A stretch of 64,000 bases of DNA, taken from NCBI RefSeq assembly GCF_016287535.1, contig NZ_JAEFAJ010000001.1, forward strand, positions 1-64,000, given 5' to 3'. Below are positions 44,522 through 52,253 of the stretch, in pieces. The position numbers were made by a program, and so were the translations under genes. A model generated the notes under the pieces. It was not told where the DNA came from, made no database searches, and worked only from the letters and a program-made list of their open reading frames with translations. The DNA comes from Ruminococcus sp. GTDB lineage: Bacteria; Bacillota; Clostridia; Oscillospirales; Ruminococcaceae. Within the stretch, counting starts at the first letter, position 1; every line of letters starts with the position of its first letter.

Positions 44522-44952
44522 CGTAAATCCTCCAGTCTACGGTTGGGTCCGAGTTTTTTTACAGTTTCAGTAAAATCATTCATAGTCGCGGCAAATTTTG
44601 CACCCTCAGCTGCCGATACCCATTCAACTCTTGTCCTGTCGCGCTCGATGCCGAGGAAATCCAGCATACTGAACAGAAGAGTCATTCTTCTTCTTGTGAA
44701 GTAATTTCCTGATGTATAATGACAGTCTCCCGGATGGCAGCCGCAGAGGATAACTCCGTCAGCTCCGCGCTGGAACGCCCTGAGAATGAACATGGGGTTT
44801 ACTCTGCATGAGCAGGGCACTCTGATTATCTTAACATTTGCCGGATAATTGAGTCTGTTCGTTCCCGAAAGATCAGCTCCTGCATATGAACACCAGTTAC
44901 AGCAGAAAGCAACGATCAGCGGCTGAAACTCTTTATTCTCATTTACCTGCAT
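44506..44952 (-). CDS. floxD: MvhD/FlpD-type electron-transfer protein (FloxD)
   Basis: 148 residues. The MvhD fold is shown by FCCNWCSYAGAD near residue 17, IRVPCSCRVNPMFIL and LCGCHPGDCHY. In methanogens MvhD holds a 2Fe-2S cluster and links hydrogenase to HdrA; FloxD does the same for an NADH module. No hydrogenase genes are nearby, so NADH is the likelier donor here. It overlaps the hdrA end by ten bases. Confidence 0.92.
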   Translation of the reverse strand: MQVNENKEFQPLIVAFCCNWCSYAGADLSGTNRLNYPANVKIIRVPCSCRVNPMFILRAFQRGADGVILCGCHPGDCHYTSGNYFTRRRMTLLFSMLDFLGIERDRTRVEWVSAAEGAKFAATMNDFTETVKKLGPNRRLEDLRCRKQ

Positions 44953-46934
44953 ATTGCATCTACCTCCGCCATTATCTGACTGTTAGAAAATCCGTTGAGA
45001 TCCATAGCTCCCGAAGGACAAGCAACTGTACAAGCGCCGCAGCCCTGACATACAGCAGGGTTAACACTTGCTACTCTGCGTACAGCGATCGTCCTGTCCG
45101 GCATTTTGAATTCCTTGTCGATATATGTTATAGCTCCGTAAGGACATACCTTTTCGCATGATGAACAGCCGTTGCACATAAGCTCGTCAGAATGAGCAAC
45201 GCAGGGATTGCAGGTGATGCTGTTCTTTACGAGAAGTCCTATAGCCTTTGCAGCCGCAGCACTTGCCTGTGCAACAGTTTCGGGGATATCCTTCGGTCCC
45301 TGACAGGCACCTGAAAGAAAGATTCCGGCCGTAGCGCTTTCTACAGGTCTAAGCTTAGGGTGAGCTTCTGTAAAGAAATCATTTGTATCCATCTGAGTTG
45401 TAAGCATTGTAGCAAGAGGACGAGCAGTCTTGTCAGGCTCGATTGCAGCAGCAAGGACCACCATATCAGCATCGATATGAAGCTGTTCGTTGGCAAGAAG
45501 ATCAGACGCCTGAACGTCGATCTTTCCGTCAGAACGAGGTGTTACCTTGCCCACCATGCCCTTTATGTAATGAACATTGTACTGCTCAACAGCTCTGCGG
45601 TAGAACTCATCAAAGTTCTTGCCCGGTGTACGGACATCTATATAGAATACATACACCTCTGTATCCGGATATTTCTCACGGATGAGCATAGCGTGCTTGG
45701 CTGTATACATACAGCATATCTTTGAGCAGTAAGGCTTGCCCTTGCTGTCGTCGCACCTTGAACCGACGCACTGTACGAAAACTATCTTGTGCGGGTGAGT
45801 CTTATCCGAGGGACGAAGGAGTGTACCGCCGTTTGGACCTGCGGCGTTCATAAGTCTTTCAAGCTCAAGTGATGTAACAACATCAGGACACTGATTGTAT
45901 GCAAATTCATCGTACTTATCAAGCTTAATAGGATTGAAGCCGGTAGCAACTATAATAGCACCGTATTTCTGCTCTATGAATCTGTCCTCCTGCTTATAGT
46001 CGATAGCACCGACCGAGCATACAGATGAGCAGATACCGCACTTGTCCTTCTGCAGCATCATGCAGTGATTCGGATCAATAGTTGCAACCTTAGGAACAGC
46101 CTGAGCAAAAGGAATATATATAGCTGTACGGTTATCAAGTCCCATATTGAACTCGTTGGGGACTTTTTTCATGGGACATTTTTCTGTACAAAGACCGCAG
46201 CCGGTACATTTTGTCTCGTCAACAAAACGTGCTTTCTTCTTTATGGTAACTGTGAAGTTGCCTACAAATCCTTTGACATCAGTTACTTCACTGAATGAGT
46301 GTATCGTTATATGTTCATTCTGAGAAGCCTCAACCATTTTAGGGGTGAGTATACAGGCAGCACAGTCAAGAGTCGGGAAAGTCTTGTCTATCTGAGCCAT
46401 TTTACCGCCTATAGTCGGCTGTTTCTCGACGATATCAACATCAAATCCTGCCTCAGCGATATCGAGAGCGGTCTGAATGCCCGCTATACCGCCGCCGATA
46501 ACAAGTGCTCTTTTAGCTACTGGGCTCTCACCTGCTGTGAGAGGAGCGTTGAGATGGACTTTTGCTACCGCAGCCTTGCCGAGTATAATTGCTTTTTCGG
46601 TCGCTGACGCGATATCCTTATGTATCCATGAACACTGTTCACGGATATTGGCTATCTCGACAAGGTATGGATTTAGTCCTGCCGAAGCGGCAGCTTTTCT
46701 GAATGTATTCTCATGCATTCTTGGTGAGCACGAACATACTACAACTCCTGTAAGTTTATGCTCCCTGATAGCATTTTTTACAAGGTTCTGTCCCGACTCG
46801 GAGCACATATACTGATAATCCTGGGAGATAACGACTCCGGGCTCATGTCCGAGGGTCTCTGCAACAGTCTTTACATCAACAGTTGCAGCAATATTTGTTC
46901 CGCAATGACAGACAAATACACCTATTCTCTGCAT
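44943..46934 (-). CDS. hdrA: Heterodisulfide-reductase subunit A (flavin-bifurcation subunit)
   Basis: 663 residues, full-length HdrA. N-terminal Cys domain (VCHCGTN at 8-14; CSCSPRMHE near 67; Cys101), FAD Rossmann loop VIGGGIAG (145-152) with CAAC at 191-194, an inserted ferredoxin domain (CTGCGLCTEKC near 243; CGICSSVC near 299) and a C-terminal ferredoxin (CNGCSSCEKVC; CQGCGACTVAC). In known Hdr complexes this FAD splits electron pairs between a high- and a low-potential path. It is 16 bases from hdrC. Confidence 0.95.
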   Translation of the reverse strand: MQRIGVFVCHCGTNIAATVDVKTVAETLGHEPGVVISQDYQYMCSESGQNLVKNAIREHKLTGVVVCSCSPRMHENTFRKAAASAGLNPYLVEIANIREQCSWIHKDIASATEKAIILGKAAVAKVHLNAPLTAGESPVAKRALVIGGGIAGIQTALDIAEAGFDVDIVEKQPTIGGKMAQIDKTFPTLDCAACILTPKMVEASQNEHITIHSFSEVTDVKGFVGNFTVTIKKKARFVDETKCTGCGLCTEKCPMKKVPNEFNMGLDNRTAIYIPFAQAVPKVATIDPNHCMMLQKDKCGICSSVCSVGAIDYKQEDRFIEQKYGAIIVATGFNPIKLDKYDEFAYNQCPDVVTSLELERLMNAAGPNGGTLLRPSDKTHPHKIVFVQCVGSRCDDSKGKPYCSKICCMYTAKHAMLIREKYPDTEVYVFYIDVRTPGKNFDEFYRRAVEQYNVHYIKGMVGKVTPRSDGKIDVQASDLLANEQLHIDADMVVLAAAIEPDKTARPLATMLTTQMDTNDFFTEAHPKLRPVESATAGIFLSGACQGPKDIPETVAQASAAAAKAIGLLVKNSITCNPCVAHSDELMCNGCSSCEKVCPYGAITYIDKEFKMPDRTIAVRRVASVNPAVCQGCGACTVACPSGAMDLNGFSNSQIMAEVDAICR

Positions 46935-46950
46935 AGTCCTTATCTCCTCC

Positions 46951-47334
46951 TTACTTTATGTATTTTCTGAATGCTGTGACTATAGCCTGCTGCGGCATAT
47001 CCTCGTCAAGCAGTTCAGGTAACTGATTAGGATTCATATGATTGTTGCCCTGCTGACGAACAGCAGCAAGACGTACAGCTTCGACCACCTTGGCTGGTTC
47101 TACATTTCTTGGACATCTGTCCACACAGGCAAAGCAGGTCAGACATTTGTATATGGACTTTGAATTCATAAGAGTCTCGATATCTCCCCGCTCTACCATA
47201 TATACGAACTGATGAGGATGATACTCCATTTCGTCATAAGACGGACAGGTTCCCGAACATTTTCCGCAACGCATACATTTCAGCACATTAACTCCGCTTG
47301 AACGCATCACCTGTTCTTTAAGATTCTTATTCAT
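46951..47334 (-). CDS. hdrC: Heterodisulfide-reductase subunit C
   Basis: 127 residues. Two ferredoxin-type sets C20-C23-C26-C30 and C64-C67-C70-C74. HdrC wires HdrA to HdrB. Its start overlaps the end of hdrB by eight bases, so they are made together. Confidence 0.93.
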   Translation of the reverse strand: MNKNLKEQVMRSSGVNVLKCMRCGKCSGTCPSYDEMEYHPHQFVYMVERGDIETLMNSKSIYKCLTCFACVDRCPRNVEPAKVVEAVRLAAVRQQGNNHMNPNQLPELLDEDMPQQAIVTAFRKYIK

Positions 47335-48124
47335 TGCTCTCCCCCTTTACTCCAAGAGCTTCAGCAAGGAGTTCGGTAAAATAGTATACCGGCAAATCCG
47401 AGCCGGAATTTCTTCTTAAATTATACATACATAGTGGACAGGCAGTAATTATCATCTCTGCCCCCTGATCTTCAGCAGACTTAATTACCGCTGAGCTTCT
47501 TTTATGAGCCTGCGACTTGTCTTCAAGAGCTATGTATCCGCCGCAGCATTCATTTCTCTGTGAATATATAACCGGAGTACCGCCGACAGCTTTGATAAAA
47601 TCCTCAATAATTGTAGGATTCTCAGGATCATCCATAGCAAGAGCTTTTGAAGGCCTGAGAAGCAGGCAGCCGTAGTACGCAGCTATCTTCCTGCCTGTAA
47701 GCGGATTTACAACCTTTTTTGCAAGTTCATCGAAGCCCACAACATCACGAAGCATTTCCAGATAGTGATATACCGTTGTCTCTCCGCAGTAAGGCTCTTC
47801 AAGTCCGAGATAGTTCTTTACCTTTGATGCCATATCCTCATCATTGGAAATATCATAGTTTGTCTGCTTTATAACATTATGACAGGCTGAACAGACGGTG
47901 ATAAGAGGTCTGTCAGCTTCTTTTGCAGCAATAAGCGTTCTGACAGCTGAAAGTTTTGTGGCGATCTCATCTTTAGCTGTAGTATACGCACCGCCGCAGC
48001 ACTGCCAGTCAGACGGTTCCTCAAGGGCGATGCCAAGGACCTCTGCCGACAATCTTGCATATTTGTCAAGGTCTTTGGCTTTGGTTCTCAGCGTACAGCC
48101 AGGGTAATATGTAAACGTTTCCAT
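47327..48124 (-). CDS. hdrB: Heterodisulfide-reductase subunit B
   Basis: 265 residues. Two complete CCG domains: Cys10, Cys42-Cys43, Cys78, Cys81; and YYGCLLLRP, ECCGG, CPLC in the second half. These ligate two non-cubane 4Fe-4S clusters that reduce disulfides in methanogens. The organism is not expected to make CoM/CoB, so the disulfide or direct acceptor is unknown; transfer to FrdB/FrdA is my inference. The gene is 24 bases after fumC. Confidence 0.93.
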   Translation of the reverse strand: METFTYYPGCTLRTKAKDLDKYARLSAEVLGIALEEPSDWQCCGGAYTTAKDEIATKLSAVRTLIAAKEADRPLITVCSACHNVIKQTNYDISNDEDMASKVKNYLGLEEPYCGETTVYHYLEMLRDVVGFDELAKKVVNPLTGRKIAAYYGCLLLRPSKALAMDDPENPTIIEDFIKAVGGTPVIYSQRNECCGGYIALEDKSQAHKRSSAVIKSAEDQGAEMIITACPLCMYNLRRNSGSDLPVYYFTELLAEALGVKGESNE

Positions 48125-48148
48125 ACGTCAGCATCCTTTCATGTATTA

Positions 48149-49525
48149 TCAGACCATTTCTTCAGGATGGAATACTTCATCAAACTTTTCCGCAGTAAGG
48201 AAACCGAGTTCAACACAGGCTTCTTTAAGGGAGATATTGTCTTTAAAAGCTTTTTTTGCGGTCTTAGCAGCGTTTTCATAGCCAATATACGGATTTAGAG
48301 CTGTAACAAGCATAAGAGAATTGTGAAGATTATGATGCATTTTTTCCTTATTTGCTCTTATACCCACCGCACAGTTTTTATTGAACGAGGTTATCGACTC
48401 GGAAAGCAGCCTTGCAGACTGTAAGAAGTTATACGCGCATACCGGCATAAATACATTAAGCTCAAAGTTGCCCTGTGATGCAGCCATTCCAACCGTAACA
48501 TCATTGCCCATTACCTGTACAGCCACCATAGTTACCTGTTCACACTGCGTGGGATTAACCTTGCCTGGCATTATCGACGATCCCGGCTCGTTTTCAGGAA
48601 TAAATATCTCTCCGAGACCGTCACGCGGACCTGACGCGAGCCATCTTACATCATTTGCTATTTTCATCATATCAGCGGCAAGCGCCTTCAGTGCGCCATG
48701 TGCAAACACTATTTCATCTTTGGAAGTGAGCGAGTGGAATTTATTCGGGGACGTTCTGAAATTCTTTCCTGTAAGACTTGCAATAGCTTCTGCTGACTTT
48801 TCAGCAAAGCCTTTCGGCGCATTAAGTCCTGTACCAACGGCGGTTCCTCCAAGTGCAAGTTCTTTCAGTTCTTCGCAGGCAGTAAGTATCATTTTTTTAT
48901 CCTTTTCGAGTGATGATCTCCAGCCGCTGATCTCCTGCGAAAATTTAATCGGTGTAGCATCCTGCAAATGAGTACGTCCGCTTTTTACAACACCTTCATT
49001 TTCCTTCTCAAGCTGCCTGAATGTACTGATAAGCTCATCAACAGCAGGAACGACCCTGTCTTCCAGTGCAAGAACGGCGGAAATATGCATTGCAGTCGGG
49101 AATGTATCATTTGAAGACTGGCTCATATTGATATCATCATTCGGATGGAGAAGCTTACTTCCCGCGATCTCGTTTCCTCTGTTGGCAATAACTTCGTTAG
49201 CATTCATATTCGACTGAGTGCCGCTTCCTGTCTGCCATACGACAAGAGGAAAATGTTCATTAAGTGAACCGCTTATTACTTCATCACAAACTTCTGAAAT
49301 GATCCGGAATTTTTCATCAGTCATTTTTTCATGTCTTAGTTCATGATTTGCTATTGCAGCAGCCTTCTTCAGAATTCCGAGAGCATGGGTAATTTCACAG
49401 GGCATTGTTTCAAGCCCCACTCCAATAAGAAAATTCTCATGACTGCGTTCAGTCTGAGCACCCCAGTATTTGTCGGCAGGCACTTTTACTTCGCCCATTG
49501 AATCATGTTCTATGCGGTAATCCAT
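48149..49525 (-). CDS. fumC: Class II fumarase
   Basis: 458 residues. Signature GSSIMPGKVNPTQ, TGSGTQSNMN and SSNDTFPTAMHI are diagnostic for the oxygen-stable class II fumarase. It interconverts malate and fumarate and here would supply fumarate to the reductase encoded by the same train. It is the first gene after the promoter at 49609-49637. Confidence 0.97.
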   Translation of the reverse strand: MDYRIEHDSMGEVKVPADKYWGAQTERSHENFLIGVGLETMPCEITHALGILKKAAAIANHELRHEKMTDEKFRIISEVCDEVISGSLNEHFPLVVWQTGSGTQSNMNANEVIANRGNEIAGSKLLHPNDDINMSQSSNDTFPTAMHISAVLALEDRVVPAVDELISTFRQLEKENEGVVKSGRTHLQDATPIKFSQEISGWRSSLEKDKKMILTACEELKELALGGTAVGTGLNAPKGFAEKSAEAIASLTGKNFRTSPNKFHSLTSKDEIVFAHGALKALAADMMKIANDVRWLASGPRDGLGEIFIPENEPGSSIMPGKVNPTQCEQVTMVAVQVMGNDVTVGMAASQGNFELNVFMPVCAYNFLQSARLLSESITSFNKNCAVGIRANKEKMHHNLHNSLMLVTALNPYIGYENAAKTAKKAFKDNISLKEACVELGFLTAEKFDEVFHPEEMV

Positions 49526-49596
49526 TAAACATTCACTCCCAAACAGATTTGTCGGAGATAATACTCTTTGAGGGCACTATCTCCATTATTATAAAC

Positions 49597-49615
49597 GTAT
49601 ACATTAATAGTATAC
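49597..49615. promoter_or_regulatory. Inverted repeat over the -10 of the fumC promoter
   Basis: GTATAC (49597-49602), 7-base spacer, GTATAC (49610-49615). It covers the -10 element and start site, a place for a repressor. Confidence 0.5.
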
Positions 49616-49637
49616 CAATATATTTCACTAATTTCAA
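49609..49637 (-). promoter_or_regulatory. Promoter of the fumC-hdr-flox-frd operon
   Basis: Minus strand TTGAAA (49632-49637), 17-base spacer, TATACT (49609-49614), about 75 bases before the fumC start. Upstream DNA is very A/T-rich. Confidence 0.8.
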
Positions 49638-49667
49638 ATTCACTTTAAGAATATCGCTATTCTGATA

Positions 49668-49685
49668 TTGATATCTAATTAACAA
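49668..49685. promoter_or_regulatory. Rex operator-like site upstream of the fumC promoter
   Basis: On the minus strand TTGTTAATTAGATATCAA matches the clostridial Rex consensus TTGTTAANNNNTTAACAA at 12 of 14 fixed positions. It lies about 30 bases upstream of the -35, with rex itself being the next gene upstream. Confidence 0.65.
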
Positions 49686-50005
49686 TTATTATTTCATTAA
49701 AAGCATAATATTATTTTAATATGATATATTATTTTTTATATTGTAACTTCAATACTTTTTCATAAACTTTAAGAAGCATTTTATTTTTACGGCAGTTAAC
49801 TTGTTTTTGGCTGTATTTCATAAATGTATATTGAGTGAAATAGTCGGCGAAGTTTCAGCAGATATTTTTCTAATTATAATTTGTGCAATAAAACACATAT
49901 ACATTTTTATGCAATGCATATAATTGCTCATAACGAGCTCGAATACATCTATTCCATTATATATATAGTTCAGTGAAACTTTGATATTTTTTTCACATTC
50001 AATCA
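49686..50005. other. A/T-rich intergenic stretch between rex and fumC
   Basis: About 320 bases, very A/T-rich. No convincing gene: a 62-codon frame on the minus strand (49818-50006) has no ribosome site and low-complexity composition. It may act as an upstream promoter element for fumC. Confidence 0.5.
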
Positions 50006-50036
50006 ATAAAAAGCGGAGTTCAATACTGAACTCCGC
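50006..50036 (-). terminator. Terminator of the acn-icd-rex operon
   Basis: GCGGAGTTCA (50013-50022) pairs perfectly with TGAACTCCGC (50027-50036), followed on the minus strand by TTTTTATTG. Confidence 0.88.
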
Positions 50037-50083
50037 CGGTAATCAGCGTACTGATTTTGCCCTGAACAGCAAACAAGCAGATA

Positions 50084-50734
50084 TTAATTATCTTTTTCAC
50101 AGTTTTCGAGGTTGTTAAGTCCATAAGAAAGGGTAGTAAGACTGTCTCCAAGATGAACATTTTCTACAGCCACGCCCTTATGTGTAACCTTCAGATCATA
50201 GTGCGTAAAGTTCCAGAATGCCTTGATTCCGCAGTCTATCAGTGTATTCACAAGTTTTTCAGCTGCTACCATAGGAACACACAGAATTGCTGCGACAGGC
50301 TTGTGAACAGCACAGAATGAGCTTATCTCTTCAGCGCTCTGAACCGTTAATTCGCCAAGCTTTTTACCGATAATTTCTGGATTTACATCGAACGCTCCTA
50401 TCAGATCAAAGCCTTTATTTCGGAAATCAATATGGGTTGCAATAGCCTTTCCGAGATTTCCGGCACCAAGAAGTATCATCGGTGTCTGCTTGTCAAGGCC
50501 AAGTATCTTGCCTATTTCAAGGCGGAGATCACTGACATTATAACCGTATCCCTGCTGTCCGAATTCACCGAAGCAATTGAAGTCCTGTCTTATCTGAGAA
50601 GCGGTAAGCCCCATTTTTTCAGAAAGCTCTCTTGATGATATGCGAACATATCCATTGTGCTCAAGTTCCCCAAGAAAGCGATAATAACGCGGAAGCCTTC
50701 TTATGACTGAATTTGATATTGAGTCCTTTGACAT
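50084..50734 (-). CDS. rex: Redox-sensing transcriptional repressor Rex
   Basis: 216 residues. N-terminal winged helix (ISSRELSEKMGLTASQIRQDFNCFGEFG) and C-terminal Rossmann domain with GAGNLGKAI, the Rex layout. Rex leaves DNA when NADH rises. Its placement as last gene of the acn-icd unit, with Rex-box-like sites at both 54252 and 49668, suggests it controls itself and the fumarate-reduction operon. Confidence 0.97.
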   Translation of the reverse strand: MSKDSISNSVIRRLPRYYRFLGELEHNGYVRISSRELSEKMGLTASQIRQDFNCFGEFGQQGYGYNVSDLRLEIGKILGLDKQTPMILLGAGNLGKAIATHIDFRNKGFDLIGAFDVNPEIIGKKLGELTVQSAEEISSFCAVHKPVAAILCVPMVAAEKLVNTLIDCGIKAFWNFTHYDLKVTHKGVAVENVHLGDSLTTLSYGLNNLENCEKDN

Positions 50735-50755
50735 TGCGGTATGCCTTCTCTCTTA

Positions 50756-51967
50756 TTACATTAATTTATCAAGCCTGATCTTTATCTCGTCAAGGAAAGT
50801 CTTTGAATCGACCTTTTTCTTGTTTTCAAGCTTAGAAATAAGGTAAAGATCTCCTGTCATAACTCCGTCTTCAATGGTCTGGATAGTTGCTTTTTCAAGC
50901 TTGTCAGCAAACAAGCAAAGTTCAGGAGTGCCGTCCAGTTCTCCCCTTTTGCGGAGAGCTCCGCTCCACGCAAATATTGTTGCAACGGAGTTTGTGGATG
51001 TTTCTTCGCCCTTGAGATACTTATAATAATGACGCTGAACTGTTCCGTGTGCGGCTTCATACTCGTATATTCCGTCGGGTGAAACCAAAACAGAAGTCAT
51101 CATAGCAAGACTGCCGTATGCAGTTGAGACCATATCAGACATGACATCACCGTCATAGTTCTTGCAAGCCCATATATATCCGCCGTTTGAGCGAATAACT
51201 CTCGCAACAGCGTCATCAATCAGAGTATAGAAGTATTCAATGCCGACAGCTTCATACTTATCCTTGTATTCATTCTCATATATTTCCTGGAAGATATCCT
51301 TGAAGCGATGATCGTACTTCTTTGAAATAGTATCCTTTGAAGCAAACCATACATCCTGTTTAAGATCAAGACCGTAGTTGAGACAAGCTCTCGCAAATCC
51401 GGCAATAGAAGCGTCAAGATTATGGAGTCCCTGTATGATTCCGTCACTCTTTGTAAAGTCATGGATAAGCTCACGTGTCTCATTTCCGTTCTCATCAGTT
51501 ACAACAAGTTCAGCCTTGCTTCCCTTGCTGACGCGCATTTCCGTATTCTTGTAGACATCTCCGTAAGCATGACGGGCAATGGTTATGGGCTTTGTCCATG
51601 TGGGGATATACGGTTCAATACCTTTTACAATAATAGGTGTACGGAAAACAGTTCCGTCAAGCGCTGCACGGATAGTACCGTTAGGCGACTTCCACATCTG
51701 TGTGAGATTATACTCCGGCATTCTTGCAGCATTCGGAGTAATAGTTGCGCACTTTACTGCTACACCATACTTTTTAGTAGCCTCGGCAGAATCAAGAGTT
51801 ACCTGATCCTTGGTCTCTTCTCTGTGCTTCAGTCCAAGATCAAAATATTCTGTATTGAGCTCTACATAAGGTTCAAGGAGAGTCTCCTTTATCCACTGCC
51901 AGAGGATCCTGGTCATTTCGTCGCCGTCCATTTCGACAAGCGGCGTTTTCATGGTGATTTTTGCCAT
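50756..51967 (-). CDS. icd: NADP-dependent isocitrate dehydrogenase (eukaryote-like)
   Basis: 403 residues. [16 protein letters not shown] at the N-terminus, [17 protein letters not shown] and the NADP region [17 protein letters not shown] belong to the eukaryote-like homodimeric class. It converts isocitrate to 2-oxoglutarate with NADPH formation, giving glutamate precursors. The gene is 21 bases from rex and 13 from the small membrane protein gene. Confidence 0.97.
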   Translation of the reverse strand: MAKITMKTPLVEMDGDEMTRILWQWIKETLLEPYVELNTEYFDLGLKHREETKDQVTLDSAEATKKYGVAVKCATITPNAARMPEYNLTQMWKSPNGTIRAALDGTVFRTPIIVKGIEPYIPTWTKPITIARHAYGDVYKNTEMRVSKGSKAELVVTDENGNETRELIHDFTKSDGIIQGLHNLDASIAGFARACLNYGLDLKQDVWFASKDTISKKYDHRFKDIFQEIYENEYKDKYEAVGIEYFYTLIDDAVARVIRSNGGYIWACKNYDGDVMSDMVSTAYGSLAMMTSVLVSPDGIYEYEAAHGTVQRHYYKYLKGEETSTNSVATIFAWSGALRKRGELDGTPELCLFADKLEKATIQTIEDGVMTGDLYLISKLENKKKVDSKTFLDEIKIRLDKLM

Positions 51968-51980
51968 TGGTTTATACCTC

Positions 51981-52220
51981 CTAATCTATTCTGATGTCAA
52001 AAGCGAGCATACAGATTATAAACAATACAAGTGTAATGAAGAATGCAGCTGAATTTCTCGCTTTCTGCGACAACGGAGTTTTCAGCTTCCCAAGCAGCCA
52101 GTAAACCGCTGCATATATCAGTCCGATAATCAAAACGGAAAGCCAGCCTCTTGGAGTAGTCGGGATCCTTACTCTTCTGGCAGCTGTAACAAAGTTACCG
52201 TTTAATAATTCAAAAAACAT
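51981..52220 (-). CDS. Small two-helix membrane protein between acn and icd
   Basis: 79 residues. Two membrane helices (about 25-44 and 56-75) joined by [13 protein letters not shown], with a basic N-terminal part. No family was recognised. It lies 33 bases after acn and 13 before icd on the same strand, inside the operon, so it is likely expressed with the citrate-branch enzymes. A role in anchoring or transport is possible but unproven. Confidence 0.7.
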   Translation of the reverse strand: MFFELLNGNFVTAARRVRIPTTPRGWLSVLIIGLIYAAVYWLLGKLKTPLSQKARNSAAFFITLVLFIICMLAFDIRID

Positions 52221-52253
52221 AATTGTTCAAGCCTCATCAGAAGTAATATCAGA

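Noticed and set aside
49818..50006. 62-codon minus-strand frame between rex and fumC
   Set aside because: No ribosome site, A/T-rich low-complexity protein, and it overlaps upstream promoter DNA.
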